This document shows positions 24,385-33,987 of a stretch of DNA of 64,000 nucleotides, in pieces. Origin of the DNA: JASEGV01 sp037443545 (GTDB lineage: Bacteria; Bacteroidota; Ignavibacteria; UBA10030; BY39); the NCBI GenBank assembly GCA_037443545.1, contig JBBIOD010000005.1, positions 1 to 64,000 of the forward strand, given 5' to 3'. The first letter of the stretch is position 1, and each line of letters starts with the position of its first letter. The notes beneath the pieces were generated by a model. That model was not told the DNA's origin. It made no database searches and saw nothing but the letters and a program-made list of their open reading frames with translations. A program made the position numbers and the translations under genes.

Positions 24385-26391
24385 ATGGAATACAAAAATC
24401 CAAAAAAACAAAATAAATTAAGACCCGGAAAAAATCCGAAGGGTGAGGGCGATTTCAATTGGGACAAATTAGGCCGCGTATTTTTAACTTGGTTAGGAAT
24501 ACTTGTTACCATCTTCTTCATCATGGCTATTGCCAAAACAACAGGAACCAAAGAATTCGAACTCGCTTATCCCGATTATGTAGAACTTTTAAGACAAAGG
24601 GAAATTAAAGAAGCATCTCTCAATAAATCGGATTACAACCATTATAAATTACATGGAGTCCTTAAAAGAGAAAAACATCTAAAACTCGCAGATGGTAAAC
24701 ATTCGTTGGTAACAAATTTCTGGACTAATCTCCCTTACCTTGAAAAAGAAACTATCGATTCCTTGAATGCTGCCGGTATCGCATATAAAATAGAGCGGGA
24801 CGATAGTACCTGGACGAATGCTCTAATAACCATACTTCCTTGGATTTTGATATTGGGTGTTTGGTTATTTTTTATGAGGCGAATGCAAGGAGGCGGAGGA
24901 ACGAAAGGCATTTTTTCGTTCGGTAAAAGTAAAGCTAAAATGCTTACAAGTGAACAGCACCGCTTCACGTTTAAAGATGTAGCCGGTGCTGACGAAGCTA
25001 AAGTTGAACTTCAGGAAGTGATAGAATTTTTGAAAGAACCTTCTAAGTTTCAAAAGTTAGGTGGAAAAATTCCGCGGGGTGTTTTACTGCTCGGACCTCC
25101 CGGCACTGGTAAAACATTATTAGCACGTGCAGTTGCCGGCGAAGCTGGTGTTCCCTTTTTTACAATTTCAGGTGCCGATTTCGTGGAAATGTTTGTAGGT
25201 GTAGGTGCAAGCCGAGTGCGCGACTTGTTTGAAACTGGCAAGAAAAGTGCACCTTGCATAATATTTATTGATGAGATTGATGCCGTCGGACGTCATCGTG
25301 GAGCCGGTTTGGGTGGTGGACACGACGAACGCGAGCAAACATTGAACGCTCTACTTGTCGAGATGGACGGCTTCGAACAAAACAGCGGCGTTATAATTAT
25401 AGCAGCCACTAATAGACCCGATGTCCTTGACCCAGCCTTGATGAGACCCGGACGTTTCGATCGATTAGTTGTTGTCGATAGACCCGACGTGAAAGGTCGC
25501 GAGGGAATTTTAAAAGTCCATACCCGAAAAATTCCCTTAGGCGAAGATGTTCACCTCGATGTGCTGGCGAAAGGAACGCCCGGACTTGCAGGGGCAGAGT
25601 TAGCAAATCTTGTTAACGAAGCTGCATTATTAGCTGCGCGGCAAAATTCACAATCTGTTAATATGCGTCACTTCGAAGAAGCAAAAGATAAAGTGATGAT
25701 GGGAACCGAACGCAAAAGCATGATAATCAGCGATACGGAGAAAAAAATAACTGCATTCCATGAAACAGGGCATGTTTTGGTCGCGAAATTGATACCTGAA
25801 GCTGACCCTGTGCACAAAGTTACAATAATTCCGCGAGGACGAGCACTCGGTTTAACAACTTACCTCCCCATCGACGAAAAACATACATACTCAAAGGATT
25901 ATCTTATGGCGATGATCACTTATGCACTCGGCGGTCGAGCAGCCGAAAAAATTGTATTCAATAAACTTACTACCGGAGCTGGCAATGATATCGAACGAGC
26001 AACCTCTATGAGTCGAAAAATGGTTTGCGAATGGGGTATGAGCGAGGTTTTAGGGCCGCTCAATTATGGACAGAAGGAAGAAGAAATCTTCCTCGGCCGA
26101 GAGGTTACGAGGTCGAAAAATTATTCTGAAGCCACAGCAGTAGCGATTGACCAAGAGATTAAAAATATTGTCGATGCTTGTATGTTGCGTTCTGAGGAAC
26201 TTATCAAGAACAATATTGATAAGTTACATGTAATAGCAGAGGCTCTTCTTGAACGTGAAATTTTAGATGGGAATGAAATCGATATTTTGATGCGTGGCGA
26301 ATTTTTGCCACCCGTCGAGACAAATCAAACTCCAAAAAAACCGGAGGAAGCAACTCCGCCACATGAAGCAAACTCTGGCGATAAGAAGTAG
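24385..26391 (+). CDS. ftsH: ATP-dependent membrane zinc protease FtsH
   Basis: A 668-residue inner-membrane AAA+ protease that degrades misfolded membrane proteins and selected regulators. Two transmembrane segments (about 32-51 and 146-164) flank a small periplasmic domain. Walker A is GPPGTGKT (237-244), Walker B FIDEID (294-299), and the zinc site HETGH (459-463), with the second-region histidine/aspartate in the C-terminal peptidase domain. Length is typical. It ends directly at the start of the next gene. Confidence 0.98.
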   Translation: MEYKNPKKQNKLRPGKNPKGEGDFNWDKLGRVFLTWLGILVTIFFIMAIAKTTGTKEFELAYPDYVELLRQREIKEASLNKSDYNHYKLHGVLKREKHLKLADGKHSLVTNFWTNLPYLEKETIDSLNAAGIAYKIERDDSTWTNALITILPWILILGVWLFFMRRMQGGGGTKGIFSFGKSKAKMLTSEQHRFTFKDVAGADEAKVELQEVIEFLKEPSKFQKLGGKIPRGVLLLGPPGTGKTLLARAVAGEAGVPFFTISGADFVEMFVGVGASRVRDLFETGKKSAPCIIFIDEIDAVGRHRGAGLGGGHDEREQTLNALLVEMDGFEQNSGVIIIAATNRPDVLDPALMRPGRFDRLVVVDRPDVKGREGILKVHTRKIPLGEDVHLDVLAKGTPGLAGAELANLVNEAALLAARQNSQSVNMRHFEEAKDKVMMGTERKSMIISDTEKKITAFHETGHVLVAKLIPEADPVHKVTIIPRGRALGLTTYLPIDEKHTYSKDYLMAMITYALGGRAAEKIVFNKLTTGAGNDIERATSMSRKMVCEWGMSEVLGPLNYGQKEEEIFLGREVTRSKNYSEATAVAIDQEIKNIVDACMLRSEELIKNNIDKLHVIAEALLEREILDGNEIDILMRGEFLPPVETNQTPKKPEEATPPHEANSGDKK

Positions 26392-27051
26392 ATGTTTAAG
26401 AATCTACAAAATATTGAAAAGAATTATAAAATTGAATTTATAAGAAAAAGCATTCATTTCTGTTCTCTTTCGATCCCTGTTGTCTATTTTTTTATAGATA
26501 AAAAAACAACGCTGTGCATATTGATTCCAATTACAGCATTGTTTGTGGTATTCGATTTAGCGAGATATTATTATCAGCCGGCTGCAAAACTGTTTTATGA
26601 GTATTTCGGTTGGCTCCTGAGAAATTACGAAATAGATAACAAACGAAAGCGGCTTAATGGGGCTTCAAATATTTTAATTTCTGCAATAATATGTGTAATT
26701 ATTTTCCCTAAAATTATTACCGTTACCGCCTTCGCGGTTTTAATAATTTCTGATTCTTTAGCCGCTTTAATCGGAAGGCGTTTCGGGAATCAAAAGTTTT
26801 TCAAGAAAAGTCTCGAAGGAGCCCTGGCTTTTATCGGCGGCGGTTTCCTCGTAATCCTCTTAACACCAAAAGTCGATTATTTTTACGCTGAATATTTAAT
26901 AGCAGCATTTGCAGTAGTAGTTGCAGCTTTTTTTGAAGCGGCTTCCACAGTTGTCGACGATAATTTTACAGTACCAATAAGCATTGGCTTTGTAATGTGG
27001 CTGCTCTATTTACTATTCTTACCAACATACAACCTTTTTATATTTGGATAA
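26392..27051 (+). CDS. SEC59/DGK1-like lipid or dolichol kinase family membrane protein
   Basis: A 219-residue protein with about six hydrophobic helices, starting with a KSIHFCS segment. The conserved central block includes ISDSLAALIGRRFG and the KSLEGALAF motif of the CTP-dependent dolichol/phytol/diacylglycerol kinase and CDP-diglyceride synthetase-like superfamily. It abuts ftsH without a gap. The lipid substrate is not determined, but phosphorylation of a polyprenol or diacylglycerol is likely. Confidence 0.82.
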   Translation: MFKNLQNIEKNYKIEFIRKSIHFCSLSIPVVYFFIDKKTTLCILIPITALFVVFDLARYYYQPAAKLFYEYFGWLLRNYEIDNKRKRLNGASNILISAIICVIIFPKIITVTAFAVLIISDSLAALIGRRFGNQKFFKKSLEGALAFIGGGFLVILLTPKVDYFYAEYLIAAFAVVVAAFFEAASTVVDDNFTVPISIGFVMWLLYLLFLPTYNLFIFG

Positions 27052-27054
27052 TCT

Positions 27055-27543
27055 ATGAAAGTATATTTATCGGGCGGTATGGAATACGCCGACGGCGAAG
27101 GATTCCAGTGGAGGCAAGAACTCCAAACCTGGATTGAACAAAACCTTAAACATAAATGCTTTAATCCTAATCATGAAAGCAATATATTTTTCGATACAAA
27201 CTATCCTTCAGTAAATTTCCGGGATTTAAAAATCCAGGATATCGACCTTTACAAAACGATAGCTACAAAATTAGTCGAAATAGACAGCGATGAAATTGCC
27301 AAGAATACAGATTATTTGATATGCTATTGGGATAACGGAGCAGCAAAAGGTGCAGGAACAAAGGGTGAATTAACGATGGCTAAGTTTTTTGCTAAACCTG
27401 TTTATTTAGTTACCTCGTTTCCATTATCAGATATCCCCGGCTGGGTTTTGGGCTGCACCACAAAATTCTTTAGTAGCTTTGATGATTTAAAAGAGTTTTT
27501 GATGAGTAGGTTTAATAATGCTAAAGCACTAACAACCAATTAG
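27055..27543 (+). CDS. Nucleoside 2-deoxyribosyltransferase-like protein
   Basis: A 162-residue cytoplasmic protein starting MKVYLSGGMEYAD, with the glycine-rich first strand and an SDEIAKNTDYLICYWDNGAAKG region like that of the nucleoside 2-deoxyribosyltransferase/MazG-like superfamily. The GTKGELTMAKFFAKPVYLV segment is a typical helix-strand pair. Catalysis is likely on nucleotide-sugar bonds, but the substrate is unknown. It is last in the tilS-hpt-ftsH string. Confidence 0.7.
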   Translation: MKVYLSGGMEYADGEGFQWRQELQTWIEQNLKHKCFNPNHESNIFFDTNYPSVNFRDLKIQDIDLYKTIATKLVEIDSDEIAKNTDYLICYWDNGAAKGAGTKGELTMAKFFAKPVYLVTSFPLSDIPGWVLGCTTKFFSSFDDLKEFLMSRFNNAKALTTN

Positions 27544-27576
27544 CAATTAGCAATTAACTATTGGCAATTAACATAC
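27541..27576 (+). repeat. Short GCAATTA tandem/direct repeats
   Basis: GCAATTA at 27543-27549, 27550-27556 and 27564-27570, starting at the stop codon of the preceding gene. A hairpin (9-bp stem, TCAGTA/TACTGA core, 27658-27679) follows in the same non-coding space before the 27761-27809 repeat. Confidence 0.55.
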
Positions 27577-27760
27577 GACTCCTAACGGGGTCCTCTCAAA
27601 CAAGCGCCGATAACACGGTCGGAAAAAAAAATTCGTTCACGATGCTTTGTTCATTAAGCGTCAGTAATAATACTGATGCGTTGATTGTGATGAAGAACTA
27701 AATATTTTATCAGTATATCCGTTGATGGATGTGTGATTTTCGAGAACGCGAACAACACGC

Positions 27761-27809
27761 AAACTTCCGATTTTTTCAAAACTAAGACTCGGCCTATAAT
27801 CGGAAGTTT
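27761..27809. repeat. Perfect 12-bp inverted repeat with 25-bp loop
   Basis: Arms 27761-27772 and 27798-27809 (AAACTTCCGATT and its complement). It begins 3 bp from the stop of the Fe-S protein gene. No U-run follows on the minus strand, so a classic terminator is uncertain; a processing or REP-like site is possible. Confidence 0.6.
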
Positions 27810-27812
27810 ATC

Positions 27813-29783
27813 TCAATTTTCAAGCCCTTCAGCAACCAATTCTGCTATATCTTTTACAGCTACCTTATCAGCAGCTTCCTTGTCTTTCACGCCGTCGGAA
27901 AGCATCGTTAGGCAGAAAGGACAAGCGGTGCCGATAATATCCGGTTTGAGTGCAAGTGCTTCTTCAGTTCTTTCGAGGTTCACGCGTTTCCCGATATTTT
28001 CTTCCATGAACATTCTCGATCCTCCGGCGCCGCAGCAAAATCCCTTATCTTTCGCTCTTCTCATCTCGAGGCATTTATCCCCCGTAATATTCTCGATAAT
28101 CTCGCGTGGTGAATCGTACACATCATTATACCTCCCTAAGTAACACGAATCGTGGTAGGTAATTTTCTGGGAGGCATTTGCCGACACACGAATCTTCTTA
28201 TCTTTTATCAGATTTAAAATGAAATCGGTATGGTGGATAACTTCGTAGTTACCTCCAAACTTAGGATACTCATTCTTAAGTGCATTAAGGCAGTGCGGAC
28301 AGGCGGTTACAATTTTCTTGATGTTGTATTTATTCAGAGTCGTTACATTCTCGTTTATGAGCATTTGGGCAAGATATTCGTTGCCCGCTCTGCGTGCTGA
28401 GTCGCCGGTACATTTTTCCTCGTTGCCCAAGATCGCAAATTTCACATCGGCTTTCTGCAATATTTTCACAATTGCTCGTGTAACTTTCTTAGCCCGCTCA
28501 TCGAATGCACCAGCACAACCCACCCAGAACAAAATTTCAGCGTCCTGAATTTGCGAAATAACAGGAACATCCAAACCTTCAGCCCAGCCAGCTCTTGAGG
28601 CAGAACTGAATGCCCAAGGAGTATAATTTCGCTCAAGATTTTGAAAAGTAACTTGCAATTCTTTTGGAAAACGCGACTCGTTTAAGACCAAATATCGTCG
28701 CATCTCAATAATCGAATCGACATGCTCTATCATTACGGGGCATTCTTCCATACAAGCCATACAGGTCGTGCAAGCCCATAATTCATCTTCTGTAATATAA
28801 TCATCCACTAATTTATTTTTAAGTCCTTGTTCCTGCGAAGTTTGTGCAGCACCTTTTTCATAAATACGGCGGCGCAAATCTTCGAATATTTTACGTGGCG
28901 ATAACGGTTTCCCTGTTATGTTAGCAGGACATACAGCAACACATCTGCCGCATTCAGTACAAGTGTAACTATCTAAAAGTTGTTTCCATGTAAAATCTTC
29001 AACATCTGAAGCTCCGAATTTTGTTAACGTTTCGTCGCTTAAATCTATTGTTTTAAGTGTTCCCTTTGGCGTCGCCTTAGAAAAATAAACGTTCGGTATC
29101 GATGTTAAAACATGTAAATGCTTGGAGTAAGGAAGATAATTTAGAAATATAAGGACTAAACCGATGTGTATCCACCAAAAGAAATGATAAAATACTGTCA
29201 GCGTTTCGTTACCAAAGGAAGAAAAGAGAGGAACTAATTTAGCTGAAACAATATTAGCAGATAAAACTGTTGGGTGTATAGACATTCTTGTTGCACTTTG
29301 CCCGTACATCGAAAGCATAATAAACAGAATCATTGCTAAAATAAAGTAAGCCTCTGCTGATGAATGATTTACAAAACGTTTTGGTTTTAAAACGATACGG
29401 CGAAAGAAAGCATATAAGATGGATACAACGACTAAAAGAGCAAATAATTCTTGAAGGAAAATTAGTGGAGAATGAAGCGAACCTAAAAAAGCGAATGAAA
29501 ATTCGGAATAAAACCCCTCGCCGATAGATTCGATAATTGCGCTGAACAAAACTACAAAACCCCAGAATATAAAAAAGTGCATTAAGCCCGCTAATGGTTC
29601 TCGGAGTAGTTTGGTTTGTCCAAAACCAACGACTAATACTCGCTTGAGTCGTTGAAACGGTTTGTCTGTTCGATACTCTACACGCCCTAATTTTAGATAC
29701 GAGATTAATCTTCTCACATTATAAATGAAAAAAGAAATCGAAATAATAAAAATAAAAACGAAAACAATATTTTGTGTAGTCAT
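27813..29783 (-). CDS. HdrD-like membrane Fe-S oxidoreductase
   Basis: A 656-residue protein with an N-terminal five- to six-helix domain like a nitrate-reductase gamma subunit (about 1-215), then two 4Fe-4S motifs (CTECGRCVAVCP and CTTCMACMEECP) and two CCG domains, the second ending CCGAGGSRM, with CPHCLNALK and CPFCLTM in the glutathione/heterodisulfide-reductase pattern. It likely passes electrons between the quinone pool and cytoplasmic donors such as electron-transfer flavoprotein. It is the last gene of the 31976-27813 string. Confidence 0.88.
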   Translation of the reverse strand: MTTQNIVFVFIFIISISFFIYNVRRLISYLKLGRVEYRTDKPFQRLKRVLVVGFGQTKLLREPLAGLMHFFIFWGFVVLFSAIIESIGEGFYSEFSFAFLGSLHSPLIFLQELFALLVVVSILYAFFRRIVLKPKRFVNHSSAEAYFILAMILFIMLSMYGQSATRMSIHPTVLSANIVSAKLVPLFSSFGNETLTVFYHFFWWIHIGLVLIFLNYLPYSKHLHVLTSIPNVYFSKATPKGTLKTIDLSDETLTKFGASDVEDFTWKQLLDSYTCTECGRCVAVCPANITGKPLSPRKIFEDLRRRIYEKGAAQTSQEQGLKNKLVDDYITEDELWACTTCMACMEECPVMIEHVDSIIEMRRYLVLNESRFPKELQVTFQNLERNYTPWAFSSASRAGWAEGLDVPVISQIQDAEILFWVGCAGAFDERAKKVTRAIVKILQKADVKFAILGNEEKCTGDSARRAGNEYLAQMLINENVTTLNKYNIKKIVTACPHCLNALKNEYPKFGGNYEVIHHTDFILNLIKDKKIRVSANASQKITYHDSCYLGRYNDVYDSPREIIENITGDKCLEMRRAKDKGFCCGAGGSRMFMEENIGKRVNLERTEEALALKPDIIGTACPFCLTMLSDGVKDKEAADKVAVKDIAELVAEGLEN

Positions 29784-29791
29784 AATTTTTT

Positions 29792-30709
29792 TTATTGTTT
29801 ATTTGGAATAAGTATATCGGTCTCGAAGACGGTTACTGCATAACCACCGATTTTTATCGATTGGACTTTATTATTTTCTACCGACAAAGTAACATTAATT
29901 CGCCCTTTTCTGCCTAGCACATCCCCTTGCTCGGCAATATAGGTAGCCACACCATTAACGGGTGTCAACAAACTATTTTCAAATAGAAAAACAGCCAGCG
30001 GTCCGTGTGTTGAACCTGTTACCGGATCTTCTTGAATTCCTTCGTTTGGAGCGAAAAACCGTAAATGAACCAACGATTCCCGGTCAATCGTTTCTAGCGT
30101 AAATACACAGATCCCCTGCAAATTTCTTTGATTTAAGAAATTAGTCAAGGCAAAATAATTTGGCTTTATGCTATACAGAACGTGCAACCTTCGTATCGGT
30201 ACGAAAAGATATTCTGATCGGAGTATTAATATTTTAGGATCTACGTCACTAATATTAAGGTTTAATATTCTAATAATATCTAATTTTTGGTATTGATAGC
30301 GTTCGAATTTAGTGGGAACGTTTAAACCCACATTTATACCAATTTTCTCTTCTGATTTAATAACTTCGACGGGAAGAATTCCCGATTTTGTTTCAACCCG
30401 GAAATTATAAGTTCCAAGTTTTTCCATCCCGTATAAACCATCTTCAGCGAGCGAATGAAAAGCCGCAATCGTTGCATGTCCGCAAAGTGGTACTTCTATG
30501 AGAGGAGTAAACCAGAGCAACTGTAAATCGGCTTCCTGAACGGATGGAGGTATAACGAAAGCTGTCTCTGATAGATTCATTTCGCGGGCAATACTCTGCA
30601 TTTGCCTCGAATCAAGTTTACTCGCATCGTTTACTACGGCTGCTGGGTTTCCTTGAAACGGAGTTGTTGTGAACGCGTCAATTTGTTTTATGTGAATTCT
30701 ATTCCCCAT
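29792..30709 (-). CDS. PhzF-family isomerase-like protein
   Basis: A 305-residue protein with the PhzF double-fold signature: QIDAFTTTPFQGNPAAVV at the start and the second-half DPVTGSTHGPLA block. A conserved glutamate in NLSETAF is the usual general acid/base. Related enzymes isomerise small aromatic or amino-acid-like metabolites; most genomic members, like this one, are not in a phenazine cluster, so the substrate is unknown. It starts 6 bp after the YjbQ gene. Confidence 0.9.
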   Translation of the reverse strand: MGNRIHIKQIDAFTTTPFQGNPAAVVNDASKLDSRQMQSIAREMNLSETAFVIPPSVQEADLQLLWFTPLIEVPLCGHATIAAFHSLAEDGLYGMEKLGTYNFRVETKSGILPVEVIKSEEKIGINVGLNVPTKFERYQYQKLDIIRILNLNISDVDPKILILRSEYLFVPIRRLHVLYSIKPNYFALTNFLNQRNLQGICVFTLETIDRESLVHLRFFAPNEGIQEDPVTGSTHGPLAVFLFENSLLTPVNGVATYIAEQGDVLGRKGRINVTLSVENNKVQSIKIGGYAVTVFETDILIPNKQ

Positions 30710-30715
30710 AAAAAT

Positions 30716-31135
30716 TTAAACTCCTAATATTTTGCATATTATTGTACGTTGGCGAGGGCGGTTGTCAAAATCGATTAACACTACTTGTTGCCATACTCCT
30801 AATTGAGTCGCCCCATCTTCTATCGGAATTGTTAACGATGTTCCAAGCAAAGTCGATCGTAAGTGAGCATACCCATTTCCGTCCTGCCATGTTTCGTCGT
30901 GATGGTATCGGTGTTTCGTCGACACAATTTTTTCAAAAGCTTCAGGCAAATCTTTTAGTAAACCGGGCTCATATTCCATTGTGCTTAAACCGGCTGTTGA
31001 ACCAACGACGAATATATTAACTATCCCATTCTTGATACCGGATTTATTAACAACAGAATTTATTTTTTCTGAAATGTTGATAATATCAGAATTCCCTTTT
31101 GTCGTTATTTCGATATTTTCAGAAATTACTCTCAT
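30716..31135 (-). CDS. YjbQ-family (UPF0047) protein
   Basis: A 139-residue YjbQ/UPF0047 protein with VFVVGSTAGLSTMEYEPGL and the histidine-rich YHHDETWQDGNGYAHLRS region, which is the metal-binding core of the family. Members can have weak thiamine-phosphate synthase activity in complementation, but their natural role is unclear. The start overlaps the preceding beta-propeller gene by 17 bp, so they are probably co-expressed. Confidence 0.93.
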   Translation of the reverse strand: MRVISENIEITTKGNSDIINISEKINSVVNKSGIKNGIVNIFVVGSTAGLSTMEYEPGLLKDLPEAFEKIVSTKHRYHHDETWQDGNGYAHLRSTLLGTSLTIPIEDGATQLGVWQQVVLIDFDNRPRQRTIICKILGV

Positions 31136-31976
31136 ATAACTTTATAGCTTTTAATATTGTTTTATCTTTTATGTAAACCAGAAAATTTTCTTTTACAAAA
31201 TATTTTGGAATAACCGGCATATTAACCGATGATACGATTTTATCTCTATAAAGAATTTTATTTTTAGTATTTAAAACACAGATATACTCGTCATACTTTG
31301 GTGTAGAGATTTCGTCGTTAATCTTCCTGCTGTATCCTAATACATTTACATCGTTCTCAACATCTGTGAATACTTCTACCGGATCTGCGATATCCCCTTT
31401 TATATTTTCTTCTTTGATAAATATATTAACCGTTTCGTTCTGTGTATCATTTATCGAATATTCAAATGGTGTTTGATAAAAGAGCCGCTCATCAATTATA
31501 AATTCTTTTGATATACTATTGAATTCATCTTCGTCTAACTCACAGAGGATTTCGCCGGTTGACAAGTTAAGTTTTAATTTTTGAGGAGCTGTAAAACTGT
31601 TTTTCGATACGATTAAATAATTGTTTCCGGATGATATAAAAACTAATTCGTCTCTGCGCCATAATGTTTTGCCGGTATTGATATCAACCGCTATAATATT
31701 TTTGTGAGCTGGAAAATCGGGTCTTTCAAACTCATGTAAAATTACAACATCACCGAAAATCCCCTCAATGCCGATCCACCATGTTTCGGATAACTTAATA
31801 TTACCCCATCTCGATTCACCGGTTACGGCGTTGAGGCAATGAAAAGAAACAACCTTGTCGATAGCATTCCTGACTTCAGTTATAATTAAATTTTGATGAT
31901 TGGGAAATACCCGCCAGATTGGGTTAAAAAAATTGATTTCCCACCCGACTTTCCTTTTATTTTTTTTAAATATCAA
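31119..31976 (-). CDS. PQQ-like propeller protein (possible DUF4905)
   Basis: A 285-residue soluble protein without a signal peptide. Repeats of the PQQ/WD-type VDINTGKTLWRR and NLSTGEILCELDED patterns point to a beta-propeller. It resembles DUF4905, a Bacteroidota family of unknown role, though I cannot confirm that. The only start without cutting into the first strand is TTG at 31974-31976. It has its own promoter candidate (32013-32041). Confidence 0.6.
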   Translation of the reverse strand: MIFKKNKRKVGWEINFFNPIWRVFPNHQNLIITEVRNAIDKVVSFHCLNAVTGESRWGNIKLSETWWIGIEGIFGDVVILHEFERPDFPAHKNIIAVDINTGKTLWRRDELVFISSGNNYLIVSKNSFTAPQKLKLNLSTGEILCELDEDEFNSISKEFIIDERLFYQTPFEYSINDTQNETVNIFIKEENIKGDIADPVEVFTDVENDVNVLGYSRKINDEISTPKYDEYICVLNTKNKILYRDKIVSSVNMPVIPKYFVKENFLVYIKDKTILKAIKLYESNF

Positions 31977-32012
31977 CGGTTACCAGACCATAATTCGTTA
32001 AAAATATGGTAT

Positions 32013-32041
32013 AAGATAACAATCTCGACTTACATTATCAA
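32013..32041 (-). promoter_or_regulatory. Candidate promoter of the propeller-YjbQ-PhzF-HdrD-like unit
   Basis: Minus-strand TTGATA (32036-32041), a 17-nt spacer and TATCTT (32013-32018). The rdgB TGA stop (32038-32040) is inside the -35 hexamer. Confidence 0.55.
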
Positions 32042-32628
32042 GTATAATTTTTAATAATTGGTTTTATTAGACTGAATGCCCGCCCCCTGTGACTTATAGA
32101 ATTCTTCACTTCTGGTGGTAATTCAGCAAACGTTTGTTGATAACCCTCGGGTATAAAAAGCGGATCATACCCAAATCCCCCACTGCCTCGTAATTCAGTA
32201 ATTATTCTCCCTGTGCAAAATCCTTCTACAATGTGTTCGCTCTCAAAAGTTTTAAATACAACAACACAACGGAATCGAGCTTTCCTCTCATCATCATGAT
32301 AATTTTCCAAATACCTCAAAAGTTTTTGATTATTCTTCTGATAGTCCTTCGGTTCACCCGCAAAACGTGCTGAGTAAACTCCCGGTTGCATATTTAGAGC
32401 ATAGACTTCCAAACCGGAATCATCACTCAAAACCGGAGTCTGCAAAATACTAAAAGCCTTGCGTGCTTTTTTGAGAGCATTCTCTTCAAATGTCTTCCCA
32501 TCTTCTATAATTTCAGGAATCTCCGGATAGTCTTTAAAACTCTTCAAATTTAGATTAAGGTCAGATAATATCTCTGTGATCTCACGAACTTTGCCTTCGT
32601 TATTACTTGCAATAACTAAATTTTTCAT
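32038..32628 (-). CDS. rdgB: Non-canonical purine NTP pyrophosphatase RdgB/HAM1
   Basis: A 196-residue Ham1-family enzyme that hydrolyses dITP/XTP to protect DNA and RNA. The N-terminal SNNEGKVREI, the DDSGLEV motif and the C-terminal SHRGRA block are diagnostic. Length is normal. It starts 4 bp after radA, forming a genome-maintenance pair with it. Confidence 0.96.
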   Translation of the reverse strand: MKNLVIASNNEGKVREITEILSDLNLNLKSFKDYPEIPEIIEDGKTFEENALKKARKAFSILQTPVLSDDSGLEVYALNMQPGVYSARFAGEPKDYQKNNQKLLRYLENYHDDERKARFRCVVVFKTFESEHIVEGFCTGRIITELRGSGGFGYDPLFIPEGYQQTFAELPPEVKNSISHRGRAFSLIKPIIKNYT

Positions 32629-32632
32629 TAAT

Positions 32633-33985
32633 TTAGAGTAATTTTTCCAAAGTATCGTTGATCGTTTCTACACCGATGATTTCGATGTTAGAATTTTTAT
32701 AAAAACTTTTTATATTATTTTTAGGAATGATAATTTTGTTGAATCCTAATTTCTCAGCTTCCTGGATTCTTCGTTCGGGTTGGCTTACAGTTCGTATCTC
32801 GCCACCTAATCCGACTTCTCCGACAGCTATCGTTTTTGAATCGACTGGCAGGTCGCGTAAACTCGAAACAATCGAAGCAGCTATACCAAGATCGACCGCA
32901 GGTTCATCTGTTCGTAAACCGCCTGCGATATTCACAAAAACATCATGATTTGAAAGTTGAACACCTACCCGTTTTTCGAGCACTGCTAATAACAATCCCA
33001 ACCTCCGATAATCGATACCAGTTGTATTTCGCTGGGGCATTCCATAATTCGTCGGCGAAACAAGAGCTTGCACTTCGATCAACAAAGGACGTGTTCCCTC
33101 GATACTTGCCACCACCGTTGAGCCGGATGCGCCAAATATCCTTTCCGATAAAAATACTTCCGATGGATTTTTTACTTCGCATAATCCGGTATCGTGCATT
33201 TCAAAAATTCCTATTTCATTTGTTGAACCAAACCGGTTTTTGATACACCTTAGTATTCGATACGCGTGATGCCGCTCCCCTTCGAATTGCAGAACAGTAT
33301 CCACCATGTGTTCTATTACTTTTGGTCCGGCAATTATTCCTTCCTTCGTAACATGCCCGACCAAAAATATTGGGATATTACTTCCCTTCGCCATACGCTG
33401 TAACATTGCCGTGCATTCACGAACTTGACCAACACTGCCGGGAGAACTTTCTAACTCGCTTCGATACATCGTTTGAATCGAATCAACAATGAGAACATCA
33501 GGTTTTTGGTCTGCTACAACATTCACAATTTTTTCGAGGTCGGTTTCAGCCATCGGGAAAATTGAATCAGTTGATTGTACCTTGAGACGCTCCGACCGAA
33601 GTTTTAACTGTTGTAACGATTCTTCTCCCGTTACATAAAGAATAATTTTATCGCCGATACTATCAGCAATCTGCAGCATCAGTGTAGATTTTCCGATACC
33701 TGGATCGCCACCGATTAAAGTTACCGAGCCGTGCACAATACCTCCACCCAACACTCGATTGAACTCATTCATCCTCGTTTTAATTCTGGGCTCTTCTCGG
33801 GATTCCACACCTGAAAGGGGTACAACATCAAATATTTTTTGTTTAGAACTTTTTATACCCCTCGAAGTCTTGAATATCTCCTCAATAAAAGTATTCCACT
33901 CCTCGCAATTCGGGCATTTACCAAGCCAACGGGGCGATTCGTAACCACACGATTGGCAAACATATTTCAGATGTGTTTTCGACAT
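32633..33985 (-). CDS. radA: DNA repair protein RadA (Sms)
   Basis: A 450-residue RecA-like branch-migration factor. It has an N-terminal zinc finger (C10, C13, C24, C27), Walker A GGDPGIGKST, the RadA-specific KNRFG, and a C-terminal Lon-type domain ending the usual 450-460 residues. It acts in recombination intermediates during repair. It starts 2 bp after nadK and precedes rdgB. Confidence 0.97.
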   Translation of the reverse strand: MSKTHLKYVCQSCGYESPRWLGKCPNCEEWNTFIEEIFKTSRGIKSSKQKIFDVVPLSGVESREEPRIKTRMNEFNRVLGGGIVHGSVTLIGGDPGIGKSTLMLQIADSIGDKIILYVTGEESLQQLKLRSERLKVQSTDSIFPMAETDLEKIVNVVADQKPDVLIVDSIQTMYRSELESSPGSVGQVRECTAMLQRMAKGSNIPIFLVGHVTKEGIIAGPKVIEHMVDTVLQFEGERHHAYRILRCIKNRFGSTNEIGIFEMHDTGLCEVKNPSEVFLSERIFGASGSTVVASIEGTRPLLIEVQALVSPTNYGMPQRNTTGIDYRRLGLLLAVLEKRVGVQLSNHDVFVNIAGGLRTDEPAVDLGIAASIVSSLRDLPVDSKTIAVGEVGLGGEIRTVSQPERRIQEAEKLGFNKIIIPKNNIKSFYKNSNIEIIGVETINDTLEKLL

Positions 33986-33987
33986 TT

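Noticed and set aside
27733..28143. 136-codon plus-strand frame at the end of the Fe-S protein gene
   Set aside because: Opposes the conserved CCG-domain codons and carries no motif or SD site.
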